Shown: positions 9,056 to 18,080, numbered from the stretch's first letter. The stretch: 48,840 nt of DNA from an uncultured Sutterellaceae bacterium (GCA_902797695.1 CADBTW010000090.1:1-48840), one strand, 5' to 3'. Numbers and translations: made by a program. Notes: generated by a model not told the origin, from the letters alone.

Positions 9056-11260
9056 GTGCCCTTTGAAGAGCTGAATCCCGAGCAGCGGCTCGCGGTCGAG
9101 ACAACGGAAGGCGCGGTCTGCGTGATCGCGGGGCCCGGGTCCGGAAAGACCCGGACCCTCACGAGCCGCTACGTCTATCTCGTCCGCGACCTCGGGATCA
9201 ATCCCGAGAACATCCTCTGCGTCACCTTCACGAACAAGGCCGCGCAGGAGATGAAGGCCCGGATCCGCGCGATGGCAGGCGACCTCGACCTCGGGCAGAT
9301 CTGCACCTTCCACGCTTTCTGCGTCCGGTTCCTGAAGGACGAGGGGTATGCGGTCGGGATTCCGCGCGACTTCGTCGTGATCGACGAGGAGGACGAGCTC
9401 GACCTCCTCGCCGAGGTCTACGAGACCTTCGGGATCCCTGGGAACCTCATGAAGTTCTCGGCGGCGGAGGACGTGATCGGGAACTTCAAGGACGACTCGA
9501 ACTACATCGCGGACCTCGTGCAGAGCTCGCCCGAAGCGCTCCGCGAGAAGGCGATCACATCGCCCGCGATCTCGGACAAGATCTTCTACGGGTACCTCTG
9601 GGCCGAGCGGAAGGTGTTCGGGCTCGACTTCGACGACGTCATCTGGGCGACCTTCTACATCCTCGACCACTTCGAGTCGGTCAGGAGGAAGTGGCAGGAG
9701 CGGCTCCAGTACGTGATGGTGGACGAGTACCAGGACGTGAGCAATGACCAGGCGGCGCTCGCGAACATCCTCTCCGACTTGAACAAGAACCTCTTCGTGG
9801 TCGGGGACCCCGACCAGACGATCTACACGTGGCGGGGATCGTCCCCCGCGATCATGCTCAGGTTCCCGAAGAGCCATGCGGGATGCCGGACCGTGAAGCT
9901 CCTCCGTAACTACCGGTCTCTTCCCGCGATCATCCGCGCGGCGAACTCCCTCATCCGCCACAACAAGGACCGGTTCCCGGTCGAGGGCGCCCCGGTCCGG
10001 AAAGACGCGGACCCCGCGAACCCGAGCCTCGTGGTCTACGACGGCGAGAAGACCGAGAAGGAGGCGCTCGCGTGGTTCGTGCGGGCGCTCCTCCACCTCC
10101 ATAAGCTCGGCCGCGGGTGGGAGGAGTTCGCGGTGCTTTACCGGACGAGGCAGAGTTCGCGCTCGGTCGAGGAAGCGCTGGTTCGGGCCGGAATTCCCTA
10201 CCGCGTCTGGTCCGGCGTCGCGTTCTACGCCCGGAAGGAAGTGAAGGATTCGCTCTGCTACGTCAGGATGCTGACTCGGGGGGACGACGCGGCGTTCCTT
10301 CGCACCGTGAACTCCCCGAAGCGGGGGTTCGGACCGAAGAAATCCGAGGCGCTTAAGGCGCTCGCGCGGAAGGAGGGCCTCACGCTTTACGAGGCCCTCA
10401 GGCGCCACATCGACGAAAAGCCCTTCAACACGAAGGCCGTGAAGGAGTACGTCAATTCGATCGAACGGTGCCGGGCTCAGGCGCCGGGGCGGCGCGTAAG
10501 CGACGTCTTTAACATGCTGATGGCGGACACCGGGTACGAGGCCGCGCTCCAGCTTTCAGGCGAAGACGAGCGGCTGAATAACCTCGCCGAACTCCGCCAG
10601 GCGATCGCGCAGTACGAGTCGGACGCGGATTCGCCCGAGTCGCTCTCCGAATTCCTGCAGCGGGCCGCGGTGTTCGCGGAGGATGTCGGCGAACAGAAAG
10701 GCCCCGCGATGAAGCTCATGACGATCCACGCGGCGAAGGGGCTCGAATTCCCCGTGGTGTTCGTCTGGGGGTTCACGGAAGGGATCATGCCGAGTTCGCG
10801 AACGAGCACCGTGGAAGAGATGGAGGAGGAGCGGCGGGTCGCCTATGTCGCGATGACGCGGGCGAAGGACCTTCTCATCCTCCTTCATTCAGACGGAACG
10901 AGCGAAGCGGGAACGTTCCGGTACCCGAGCAGGTTCTTTTTCGAGCTCGACCGGGAGACGCTAAAGCTTGTCCGGCCGCTCGACCCAGGGCTTGAAGCCT
11001 CGGCGCACGAGGCGATCGCCTACAAGGACAAGTACCTCACGGGGGAGCCGCTCGTCCGGGCCGCGATGGCCCCCGGGGACCGCGTGCGGCATCGGGTATT
11101 CGGGGAGGGAACCGTCACGGCAGTTTCGAAGACGGGCGCGATGACGATCCGGTTCGAGAAGCTCGCGACCCCGAGGACGCTGATGCCGGGGGCGCCGCTT
11201 GAAAAGATTTTCGCCGAAGGAACGCCTTCAGCCGAGGAAGGAAAAAAGGGAGAGGAGTGA
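9056..11260 (+). CDS. ATP-dependent 3'-5' DNA helicase, UvrD/PcrA/Rep family
   Basis: Superfamily 1A helicase that unwinds DNA during repair or replication restart. All classic motifs are present: Walker A GPGSGKT (about residues 27-33), FTNKAA, FHAFC, Walker B DEYQD, GDPDQTIYTWRG, LLRNYRS, the motif V region TIHAAKGLEFPVVFVWGFTE and motif VI EEERRVAYVAMTRA. The C-terminus (RVRHRVFGEGTVTAVS) is the Tudor-like domain known in PcrA and UvrD to contact RNA polymerase. At 734 residues it fits UvrD/PcrA length; which of the paralogues it is cannot be decided here. The start is GTG. Its stop codon lies 2 bases before the queC ATG, so the two are probably coupled. Confidence 0.93.
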   Translation: MPFEELNPEQRLAVETTEGAVCVIAGPGSGKTRTLTSRYVYLVRDLGINPENILCVTFTNKAAQEMKARIRAMAGDLDLGQICTFHAFCVRFLKDEGYAVGIPRDFVVIDEEDELDLLAEVYETFGIPGNLMKFSAAEDVIGNFKDDSNYIADLVQSSPEALREKAITSPAISDKIFYGYLWAERKVFGLDFDDVIWATFYILDHFESVRRKWQERLQYVMVDEYQDVSNDQAALANILSDLNKNLFVVGDPDQTIYTWRGSSPAIMLRFPKSHAGCRTVKLLRNYRSLPAIIRAANSLIRHNKDRFPVEGAPVRKDADPANPSLVVYDGEKTEKEALAWFVRALLHLHKLGRGWEEFAVLYRTRQSSRSVEEALVRAGIPYRVWSGVAFYARKEVKDSLCYVRMLTRGDDAAFLRTVNSPKRGFGPKKSEALKALARKEGLTLYEALRRHIDEKPFNTKAVKEYVNSIERCRAQAPGRRVSDVFNMLMADTGYEAALQLSGEDERLNNLAELRQAIAQYESDADSPESLSEFLQRAAVFAEDVGEQKGPAMKLMTIHAAKGLEFPVVFVWGFTEGIMPSSRTSTVEEMEEERRVAYVAMTRAKDLLILLHSDGTSEAGTFRYPSRFFFELDRETLKLVRPLDPGLEASAHEAIAYKDKYLTGEPLVRAAMAPGDRVRHRVFGEGTVTAVSKTGAMTIRFEKLATPRTLMPGAPLEKIFAEGTPSAEEGKKGEE

Positions 11261-11262
11261 AT

Positions 11263-11985
11263 ATGACCCGTACTGCGGTGGTCTTGTTTTCAGGCGGCCA
11301 GGATTCGACGACCTGCCTTGCCGTGGCTCTCAAGAAGTACGACGCGGTGTACACGATGGGGGTCGCCTACGGCCAGCGGCACGCGGTCGAGCTCGAGTGC
11401 CGGAAAAGGATCCTCGAAAAAATCGAAAGCGTCCTCGGAACGCATTCGCTCCGGAGCGATCTCGTTCTCGACCTGAAGGCGTTCGGAAGCCTTTCCGACT
11501 GCTCGCTCACGCGCCCGGGCGAAATGATCGCGATGAACCCGAAGACGCATCTCCCCAACACCTTCGTCCCGGGCCGGAACCTCATCTTCCTCACCTACGC
11601 CGCGGCTTACGCCTGGAAGGTCGGAGCCGAAGCGGTCTGGACCGGGGTCGGTGAAGCGGACTATTCGGGCTACCCCGACTGCCGCGAGAACACGATGAAG
11701 GCGCTCGAGCTCGCGATCGACCTCGGGATGGAGACGGACCTCCGGATCGAGCGTCCCCTCATGCACCGGTCGAAGGCGGAGACGTGGCTTCTCGCGGAGG
11801 AGACCGGCGGGGACGCGCTTGTCGACTTCATCCGGCGTGAAACCCACACCTGCTACGAAGGCGACCACGAGCACTTCCACGAGTGGGGGTACGGCTGCGG
11901 GAAGTGCCCTGCGTGCGTCCTCCGCGCGAAGGGCTGGGAGGAATACAGGGCGGGAAGGGACGCGGGGCGGGTGGCCCGGAAGTGA
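11263..11985 (+). CDS. queC: 7-cyano-7-deazaguanine synthase
   Basis: Converts 7-carboxy-7-deazaguanine to preQ0 using ATP and ammonia, in queuosine biosynthesis. The PP-loop SGGQDST near the N-terminus binds ATP, and the C-terminal CGKCPACVLR with nearby Cys forms the zinc site. GRNLIFL and DCRENTMKALELA are further QueC-type segments. I chose the ATG at 11263; a GTG two codons upstream overlaps the helicase stop and is less likely. The protein is 240 residues, within the usual 220-245. No other queuosine gene is in the window. Confidence 0.95.
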   Translation: MTRTAVVLFSGGQDSTTCLAVALKKYDAVYTMGVAYGQRHAVELECRKRILEKIESVLGTHSLRSDLVLDLKAFGSLSDCSLTRPGEMIAMNPKTHLPNTFVPGRNLIFLTYAAAYAWKVGAEAVWTGVGEADYSGYPDCRENTMKALELAIDLGMETDLRIERPLMHRSKAETWLLAEETGGDALVDFIRRETHTCYEGDHEHFHEWGYGCGKCPACVLRAKGWEEYRAGRDAGRVARK

Positions 11986-12044
11986 CGGGAGCCTGAAGGT
12001 TCCTCTACCTTCTCCAGAGGCAAATCGCGATTAGCACGAAAAAA

Positions 12045-12078
12045 GGGGCGCCCGGGAGAGAAACCCGGGCGCCCCTTT
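12045..12078. terminator. Bidirectional terminator between queC and M20A peptidase
   Basis: A 12-bp perfect GC-rich stem (GGGGCGCCCGGG / CCCGGGCGCCCC, 7-base loop). It is flanked by six A's on the left, giving TTTTTT on the minus strand, and by TTT on the right. It sits between convergent genes and looks strongest for the minus-strand peptidase transcript. Confidence 0.9.
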
Positions 12079-12124
12079 GGGTTCTGGCGCCGATCGGAGC
12101 TCCGGAACCCAAGCCTTCTTCAGG

Positions 12125-13243
12125 CTAGATGTGCGAGTAGATGTGCGCCTGGAGCATCACCTGGCGCTCGATCGTCGCGAGGTCCACGTATTCCTTCGCC
12201 GTGTGGAGGAACGCGCCCGCGGGCCCGATGCCGTCGACCACCGGAACGCCGGACTCGGCGATGTGGTTACCGTCGGAACCGCCGCCCGCGTCGACCCACT
12301 CCGCCGTGAAGCCGACTTCCTTCGCGGACTGGTTCACTACGTCGACGAGCGCCTTCGTCTTATCGGAGAGCGGCATCGCGGGGAGCCACGAGTCGAGCTT
12401 CAGCTCGGCGGTTACGCCCGGAGCCCACTCCTTCTTCGCGGCCTCCTCGATCTGGGAGCGGATCCAGCGCCCGTCGTCGTCATTCCAGAACCGGGTGTCG
12501 AGCTTCACCGTGGCGAGGTCGGGGATCGCGTTCACGATCTTCCCGCCCGTGATGATCCCGGGGTTCACGGTCGTGCCGCGCTTGAAGTCGTTGCACTTCG
12601 TGTAGATCGCGTCAATGAAGCGGCAGAGCGCAACGTTCGCGTTCTTTCCCTTCTCGGGCTCGTTCCCCGCGTGGGCGGAAAGGCCGTGGAAGGTAACGGT
12701 GTAAATCGCGCTTCCCTTCCGGGAACGGACGAGGGCGCCGTTCGCGCGGGCCGGTTCGCAGATCAGCACGCGGTCAGCGGTCTTCCCCTGCTCGAGGAGC
12801 CAGGGCGAGCTCCAGGGGCTGATCAGCTCCTCGTCGGGGTTGCAGCAGACGAGGATCGCGAGACGGTCGATGTCTTCCTTCCTCGCGCACTTGATGCCGT
12901 AGAAGATCGAGAGGACGCCCGACTTGCAGTCGACGCATCCCGGGCCGTAGCCCCGCTTCCCGTCCTGCGTGAAGGGCCGTGCGGCGGCTTCGCCATCCGG
13001 GAAGACGGTGTCGAGGTGGGCGTTCAGCATGATGTCGAAATGCTTCGCGCCGGGCTTGTTCGTCGCGCGGAGCGCCTTTCCGCAATCAGGCCCGAGGTCG
13101 ACGAGCTCGGCCGTGAAGCCGATCGACTCGTAGTGCCGCTTCATGATCTCGGCTGCGCGCGTCGTTCCCGCGCTGTTCCGGGTGCCGGAGTCGAAGTTCA
13201 CGAGCTCCTCGAGATCCTTCAGGAAGTCCTGCAGAATAGTCAT
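12125..13243 (-). CDS. M20A-family metallopeptidase (carboxypeptidase G2-like)
   Basis: A zinc exopeptidase predicted to hydrolyse dipeptides or N-acyl-glutamate-type substrates. The 372-residue protein shows NAHLDTVFP with the first metal ligands, the bridging Asp in GPGCVDCKSG, the Glu pair in NPDEEL, CEPARANG and a C-terminal His region (FLHTAKEYVD). HGLSAHAG marks the dimerisation domain. No signal peptide is seen, so it probably acts in the cytoplasm. It follows yjiH-yjiG on the same strand, as iadA (isoaspartyl dipeptidase) follows yjiHG in E. coli, which suggests a peptide or amino-acid salvage role. A terminator lies between it and yjiG. Confidence 0.86.
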   Translation of the reverse strand: MTILQDFLKDLEELVNFDSGTRNSAGTTRAAEIMKRHYESIGFTAELVDLGPDCGKALRATNKPGAKHFDIMLNAHLDTVFPDGEAAARPFTQDGKRGYGPGCVDCKSGVLSIFYGIKCARKEDIDRLAILVCCNPDEELISPWSSPWLLEQGKTADRVLICEPARANGALVRSRKGSAIYTVTFHGLSAHAGNEPEKGKNANVALCRFIDAIYTKCNDFKRGTTVNPGIITGGKIVNAIPDLATVKLDTRFWNDDDGRWIRSQIEEAAKKEWAPGVTAELKLDSWLPAMPLSDKTKALVDVVNQSAKEVGFTAEWVDAGGGSDGNHIAESGVPVVDGIGPAGAFLHTAKEYVDLATIERQVMLQAHIYSHI

Positions 13244-13271
13244 TCGCTAAATCTCCAATACTTCAACCAAG

Positions 13272-13327
13272 AAAAAAAACGGAAGGCCGGCGGCATCCTT
13301 TCCGAAAGGGGAAAAGCTGCGCCGGCC
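13272..13327 (-). terminator. Terminator between yjiG and the M20A peptidase
   Basis: On the minus strand, a GC-rich hairpin (GGCCGGC at 13285-13291 pairing with GCCGGCC at 13321-13327, with further imperfect pairing and an inner loop) is followed by eight T's. It lies 27 bases after the yjiG stop and would end or attenuate transcription before the peptidase gene. Confidence 0.7.
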
Positions 13328-13353
13328 GGCCCGTGCATTCTAGATCAAATTAA

Positions 13354-13851
13354 TTAGGCCGCAAGGACGATGAGACGCATCACCCAGAGCGAGATGACGG
13401 CGACGATGATCGGCACCGCCATGACGATCGGGATCATCTTCCCTTCGACGCCGATCACGCCGAGGCACCGGCCGAGGTACTGGACCTGGGAGCCCATGAG
13501 GAAGATCGCCGGGGCGAGGATTGCGAGGTCGGTGCCGGTGAGGGCGCCGCTCTCATAGACCGCCACCGCGACGCCGACGCCGCCGCCCATCGAGAGCCAG
13601 CCGCCGAGGAGCACCATGATCGCTTCGCCCGGAAGCCCGAAGATCGCCATCACCGGCCCGCAGGCCGCGCCGATCATGTCGAGGAGCCCGGTGACCTTCA
13701 GGATCTTGATGATCACGAACGCCATCAGGACGTTCGGGATCATGGAGTTGATCGCGATGCCCCAGCCCTGGCGGGCGCCCCGGACGAACACGTCCGTAAT
13801 CATTTCCTTCTTCTCGGCCTTCGGAGCTGCCGCTTTCTTTTCTTCAGCCAT
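13354..13851 (-). CDS. yjiG: YjiG-family inner membrane protein
   Basis: 165-residue membrane protein with about four hydrophobic segments and the nucleoside-recognition/spore-maturation-B (Gate-domain) look: FVRGARQGWGIAINSMIPNV and GEAIMVLLGGWLSMGGGVGV. The N-terminal 15 residues are Lys/Ala/Glu-rich and cytoplasmic. It is 40 bases downstream of yjiH; the two form the conserved two-part transporter-like pair known from E. coli yjiHG. The substrate is not established for the family. The adjoining peptidase suggests peptides or amino-acid derivatives, but that is inference. Confidence 0.82.
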   Translation of the reverse strand: MAEEKKAAAPKAEKKEMITDVFVRGARQGWGIAINSMIPNVLMAFVIIKILKVTGLLDMIGAACGPVMAIFGLPGEAIMVLLGGWLSMGGGVGVAVAVYESGALTGTDLAILAPAIFLMGSQVQYLGRCLGVIGVEGKMIPIVMAVPIIVAVISLWVMRLIVLAA

Positions 13852-13891
13852 TTTCTAGTTCCTTAAAAGTTGATGGAGGACCGAATGCGCC

Positions 13892-14599
13892 TTAGGCCGC
13901 CTTGGCAGACTTCCTGCCCTGGCGAACGAGGATGAGGCGCATGATCCAGGCAGCGAGCACCTTGCCGAGGAGAATCACGCCGAGGCCGACGCCGATCGCG
14001 ACCGGGAGGAGCGGCTTGCCGTCCGGTCCCATCAGCGTGAAGAGAATGGAGCCCGAGCCGAGGAAGTTCGTGATCGGGGCGTCAGCGGTGAGCTGGAACG
14101 CGGCGAAGATGTTCTTCTCCTTCTCGTTCAGTTCACCCGCGTCGACGAGCTGGCGGGTAAGGGCCGCGCCGCCGTCAGTCGACTGGAGGGAAGCGATGAG
14201 GGCGAGGGACGCCGCACCCGGGAAGCCGAAGAGGGGCTTCATGATCGGGGTGAGGAGCTTGCGGGCGGCGTCAAGGGCGCCGTAGTGCTCGCAGACCGTC
14301 ACCATCGCGATCGCGAACATCACGGTCGGAACGAGGGTGAGGGCGAAGCAGAAGCCGTCGATCGCGCCCGAGCCGCCCTTGCCGCGGAAGTTGCCGAGGA
14401 CGGTCTTCAGCGTCCCGGTGTCCGTCATTTGGGCGGTCTGGACCACCTTGCCCCAGGCGCCGTTCAGCGTCGTGAAGTCGAAGACGCCCCACCAGTGGGT
14501 GGAGGCGAGGGCGCCCGAGAAGAACACGCAGGCGAAGAGGAGCGCGATGTACGCGCCGATCCCGACCTTCTTTTCAGGCGTTTGCAGTTCTGATGCCAT
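13892..14599 (-). CDS. yjiH: YjiH-family inner membrane protein (nucleoside-recognition Gate domain)
   Basis: 235-residue protein with several membrane segments. VCEHYGALDAARKLLTPIMK, PGAASLALIASLQSTDGGAA and the following ALTRQLVDAGELNEKEK are typical of the YjiH family. I placed the start at the ATG at 14599, which has AAGGAG ten bases upstream; the frame reaches 14686 but the extra 29 residues are Pro/Arg-rich and non-family. It is the first gene of the yjiH-yjiG-peptidase run and is preceded by an AT-rich promoter region. A shared Gate-domain fold with YjiG suggests a heteromeric transporter. Confidence 0.82.
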   Translation of the reverse strand: MASELQTPEKKVGIGAYIALLFACVFFSGALASTHWWGVFDFTTLNGAWGKVVQTAQMTDTGTLKTVLGNFRGKGGSGAIDGFCFALTLVPTVMFAIAMVTVCEHYGALDAARKLLTPIMKPLFGFPGAASLALIASLQSTDGGAALTRQLVDAGELNEKEKNIFAAFQLTADAPITNFLGSGSILFTLMGPDGKPLLPVAIGVGLGVILLGKVLAAWIMRLILVRQGRKSAKAA

Positions 14600-15058
14600 G
14601 TCAAGACTCCTTGTGGTTTGCCTTTCTCTTTGTTTCCCGGGATTTCCCCTAGGGACAGGGAAAGGAGATGGCGGGAATTCTAACAAGCTGTAACATTTTT
14701 TTCCGTGCTTTTAACGTGGTGGAAAATGTTTAAAATCAATGAGAAAGATTTGGTTTCAGAAACCGCTGTCTCTTAAATTAGATGAAATTGCCTAGGTTAA
14801 ATTGCTGATTAGATTTTGCTTTTTCATCCGATGCGCATGACGAGGGAAAAAGAAGCGGTCCTTCATGATCTAGGACAAGAATCTGGCGCGCGGAAAAAAC
14901 CCGCACAGGCCTTTCCCTGTGGGTTCAGAAGGTTTTTTGTGTACAAAATTATGGTTTCCCCGTGATGGAAAACCGTGAAGGCGGGCGAAAGGAAAACCGC
15001 TTCTCCGAGGGAGAAGCGGTTTCTTGAAGCCGGAGTCCTTGGGAAAGGTTCCCAAGGC
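14600..15058. other. AT-rich intergenic region upstream of yjiH
   Basis: 459 bases without a convincing gene, noticeably richer in A+T than its surroundings. It probably holds the yjiH promoter: on the minus strand TTGATT (14734-14739) and TTAAAA (14709-14714) are 19 bases apart, which is a poor spacing. An imperfect hairpin at about 14898-14925 is followed by GGTTTTTT on the plus strand. The right end holds two hairpins that belong to the ATPase gene. Confidence 0.5.
14994..15057 (-). terminator. Tandem hairpins terminating the metal ATPase gene
   Basis: Directly after the ATPase stop on the minus strand are a 9-bp stem (15037-15045 / 15049-15057) and then a 13-bp perfect stem with a 3-base loop (14994-15006 / 15010-15022). 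The second is followed by TTTTCC within its last paired bases. This is good termination structure. Confidence 0.75.
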
Positions 15059-17962
15059 CTAGGCGGCAGCGGGAGCGCTCCTCGCGGGCAGATTGCCGGA
15101 AGGTGCCTTTCCGCGGGCCGCTTCGATCTCGGCGCGGATCCTCGGCGCGGCTCTAAGCATCCGCATGCCGTTCGCGACGACGATCAGGGTGACGCCGGTG
15201 TCGGCGAAGACCGCCATCCACATCGTGGCGAGCCCCGCGAGGTCGAGCGCGGCGAAGAGGAGCTTCACCGCGATCGCGAACGTGATGTTCGCGACGAGGA
15301 ACCGGTAGTTCCGCTCGGCGAGGCGCTTGAAGAACGCGATCTTCCCGATGTTGTCATCCATCAGCATGACGGATGCGGCCTCGAGCGCCGTGTCCGTTCC
15401 CTTTGCCCCCATCGCGAAGCCGATGTCGGACGCGGCAAGCGCCGGGGCGTCGTTGATGCCGTCCCCCGCCATCGCGGTGATGCCGGACTTCCTGAGCGAC
15501 TCGATTTCCTTCAGCTTCTCTTCGGGAAGGAGCTTCGCCCTGACGTGGCTGATTCCTGCCGAGGCGGCGACAGCCCTTGCCGCGGCCTCGTTGTCGCCGG
15601 TCAGCATCCAGGGAGTCATCCCGGCAGCCTTCATGTCCGAGATCGCGTCGCCGACTCCGGACTTCACGGTGTCCGAGACCCCGAACGCTGCGATCGGCCC
15701 GAGGAAGTCCGCGAGGACGGAGACGGTCTTCCCTTCGCCTTCAAGCTTCGAGACTGCCGCCTTGAGGGCGGGGGACACGTTCTTCACGGCGCGGGGCGAG
15801 ACGAGCGAAAGCGTCGCGCCGTCAAGCGTTGCTGAAACGCCCGCACCCGGGATCGCGGTGAGGCCTCCTGCGGGGCGGCCTTCCGCCTTTTCTTCACGGG
15901 CGGCCTGCGTGATCGCGGCGGAGACCGGGTGGTCGGAGAGCTGCGAGAGGGACGAGGCAAGCGAAAGCGCCTTCTCCCGGCTAACGCCGGCTCCAAGCGG
16001 GATCACGTCCGTGCAGGCCGGGCGCCCGGTCGTGATCGTGCCTGTCTTGTCGAGCGCGACGTTCAAGAGCTTCCGTCCCTCCTCCAGATAGACGCCTCCC
16101 TTCACGATGATCCCCTCGCGCGCTGCGCAGGCAAGCGACGACACGATCGTGACCGGGGTAGAGATCACGAGTGCGCAGGGGCATCCGATCACGAGGAGGA
16201 CGAGACCCTTGTATATCCAGTCGAGCCACTCCCCTCCGAGGAAAAGCGGGGGAACAAGCGCCGTGAGAAGCGCAGCCGCGAATACGACCGGCGTGTAGTA
16301 GAGCGCGAACCGGTCGACGAATCGCTGCACCGGTGCCTTCTTCAGCTCGGCCTCTTCGACTGACGCGATGATCCGCGCCGCCATCGTGTCGGTTGCCGGA
16401 GCGGTCACCCGGATTTCGAGGACCCCCGTCGTGTTCACGGTGCCGGCATACACGTCGCTTCCCGGGCGCTTCGCGGCAGGAACCGGCTCTCCCGTGATCA
16501 TTGACTCGTCGGCGGATGATTCGCCCCGGAGCACCGTGCCGTCGAGGCTGATCCGTTCGCCCGCCATCACGCGGACGGTGTCCCCGATCGAAACCTCTTC
16601 CGCCGGAACCTCCTTCCAGGCGTCTCCCCGAAACACCACCGCGGTCTTGGGCACAATCGAGAGAAGCGACTTCACGGCGCTCCGGCTCTTCTCGAGGCAG
16701 AGCTGCTCGATCGCTTCCGAGATTTCGAAAAGCGCCATCACCATGGCGGCCTCGGGCCAGTTCCCGGTGAGGAAAGCGCCCGTGACGGCGAGCGCCATCA
16801 GGGCCGCCATGTTGAACTTCAGGTGGGCGAAGGAAATGAGCCCGCGCCTGAGCGTCGCGACGCCGGAGAGCGCGATGGAAACAAGGGCAAGCGCCATTCC
16901 GAAGAGTTCCGGGCCGCCGATTCCTTTCCCGAAAAGCGAGAAGAGGGGATCCCCTGCGGGGAGAAACTCCGAAACGTACTCTGCCGCAAGCGCGAGCGCG
17001 AGCGCGACGCCAAGCTTCTTCCACGGTATCGTGATCTTCACGGGCTCGGCGCTCTTACGGATGGCGATCCTCGCATCGAACCCGGTTTTCCGGATTATTT
17101 CAAGAATTTCCGGAGCCTTTGCGCGCGGCACCGGGAAGACGATCGAGCGCTTCGACGTGTCGTAGGTTCCTTCCGGAATGTCGGGCCGGGCCGCGAGCGC
17201 CTCGCGGATTTCCGCTTCCTCCGCCCCGCAGTCCATTTCAGGAACGTAGATCGTGACGGATTCAGAGGAGGAGGCCGGAGCCGCCTTCCGAAGTTCGCCC
17301 GGATACCCTGCAGTCCTGAGGGCTTCGAGGATCTCGGGCGTAGCAGACTCAGGCGCTTCAAACGTGACGGTCCGCGCCCGCGTGTCGTAGCGCGCTTCGG
17401 GAAGGCGCTGGTGCTTCTTCATCTCCTCACGGATTTCGCCCTCCTCGACCGGGCAGTCCATGTCGGGAACCGAGAAGACGAGGCGGACGGAAGGCTCAAT
17501 CCGGATCCCGGGATGTCCCGCGGCCCTAAGCGCTTCAAGGATTTCAGGAACTGCGGATTCAGGCACCCTGAACTCGATCCGGCGGGACTTCGTGTCGTAG
17601 TGGCCTTCGGGGATTTCCCCGTGCTTCTTCATTTCCTCGCGGATCTCGTTCTCTTCCACCGGGCAGTCCATGTCCGGGACCGAGAAGACAAGCGTGGAAG
17701 AAGCGGCTTCGGGAACCTCACCCGCAAGCGCTTCGCCCGGATGCCCGGCGCGTTCGAGCGCCCTGAGGATATCGCCTTCAGTCGCGGTCGACGCCGTTAC
17801 TTCGAGTGTCCGCGCCGCCGTGTCCGCCTTGATGGAGAGAACGCCTGGGAGCTTTTCGAGCTCAGTGCGGATCTCACCCTCCTCCACCGGACAGTCCATG
17901 TCCGGCACCCGGAAGCGGGAAACATTCTTCGTGCAGGCTTCGCACGAGCAGGATTGAGCCAT
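15059..17962 (-). CDS. P1B-type heavy-metal translocating ATPase with four N-terminal metal-binding-like modules
   Basis: Inner-membrane pump for divalent metals, most like ZntA/CadA (Zn, Cd, Pb). The start is the ATG at 17962, with AGGAGG 8 bases upstream; the longer frame to 18130 runs through the promoter. The protein is 967 residues, well above the usual 700-800. The extra length is N-terminal: a Cys-rich start (Cys5, 7, 10) and four ferredoxin-like repeats of 70-76 residues with MDCPVEE-type motifs (Cys24, 100, 170, 245; the fourth is MDCGAEE). The core has the CPC ion site at 594-596 followed by ALVISTPVTIV (ZntA-type, not the copper-type ALGLATP), DKTGTIT at 638, DHPVSAA, and GDGINDAPALAASD. 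The divergent MerR gene and a MerR operator upstream point to metal-induced expression. Confidence 0.92.
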   Translation of the reverse strand: MAQSCSCEACTKNVSRFRVPDMDCPVEEGEIRTELEKLPGVLSIKADTAARTLEVTASTATEGDILRALERAGHPGEALAGEVPEAASSTLVFSVPDMDCPVEENEIREEMKKHGEIPEGHYDTKSRRIEFRVPESAVPEILEALRAAGHPGIRIEPSVRLVFSVPDMDCPVEEGEIREEMKKHQRLPEARYDTRARTVTFEAPESATPEILEALRTAGYPGELRKAAPASSSESVTIYVPEMDCGAEEAEIREALAARPDIPEGTYDTSKRSIVFPVPRAKAPEILEIIRKTGFDARIAIRKSAEPVKITIPWKKLGVALALALAAEYVSEFLPAGDPLFSLFGKGIGGPELFGMALALVSIALSGVATLRRGLISFAHLKFNMAALMALAVTGAFLTGNWPEAAMVMALFEISEAIEQLCLEKSRSAVKSLLSIVPKTAVVFRGDAWKEVPAEEVSIGDTVRVMAGERISLDGTVLRGESSADESMITGEPVPAAKRPGSDVYAGTVNTTGVLEIRVTAPATDTMAARIIASVEEAELKKAPVQRFVDRFALYYTPVVFAAALLTALVPPLFLGGEWLDWIYKGLVLLVIGCPCALVISTPVTIVSSLACAAREGIIVKGGVYLEEGRKLLNVALDKTGTITTGRPACTDVIPLGAGVSREKALSLASSLSQLSDHPVSAAITQAAREEKAEGRPAGGLTAIPGAGVSATLDGATLSLVSPRAVKNVSPALKAAVSKLEGEGKTVSVLADFLGPIAAFGVSDTVKSGVGDAISDMKAAGMTPWMLTGDNEAAARAVAASAGISHVRAKLLPEEKLKEIESLRKSGITAMAGDGINDAPALAASDIGFAMGAKGTDTALEAASVMLMDDNIGKIAFFKRLAERNYRFLVANITFAIAVKLLFAALDLAGLATMWMAVFADTGVTLIVVANGMRMLRAAPRIRAEIEAARGKAPSGNLPARSAPAAA

Positions 17963-18008
17963 TTCTGGCCTCCTCTTGGAAAATAGAGTTGTCTGATATG
18001 ATGCTTTC

Positions 18009-18039
18009 ATTAAAAAGCCTGCAGTAGCTACAGGGTCAA
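18009..18039 (-). promoter_or_regulatory. MerR-type operator/promoter for the metal ATPase gene
   Basis: On the minus strand: -35 TTGACC (18034-18039), a 19-base spacer, -10 TTTAAT (18009-18014). The spacer lies within an imperfect 21-base dyad at 18016-18036 (7 of 10 positions pair; half-site ACCCTGTAG). The overlong 19-base spacer with a dyad between the boxes is the hallmark of MerR-activated promoters, and the half-site resembles those of ZntR, CadR and PbrR. Confidence 0.88.
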
Positions 18040-18080
18040 GAGGCAGGTATCCCCGTTGTAATTGGGAATTACTCTTAATC

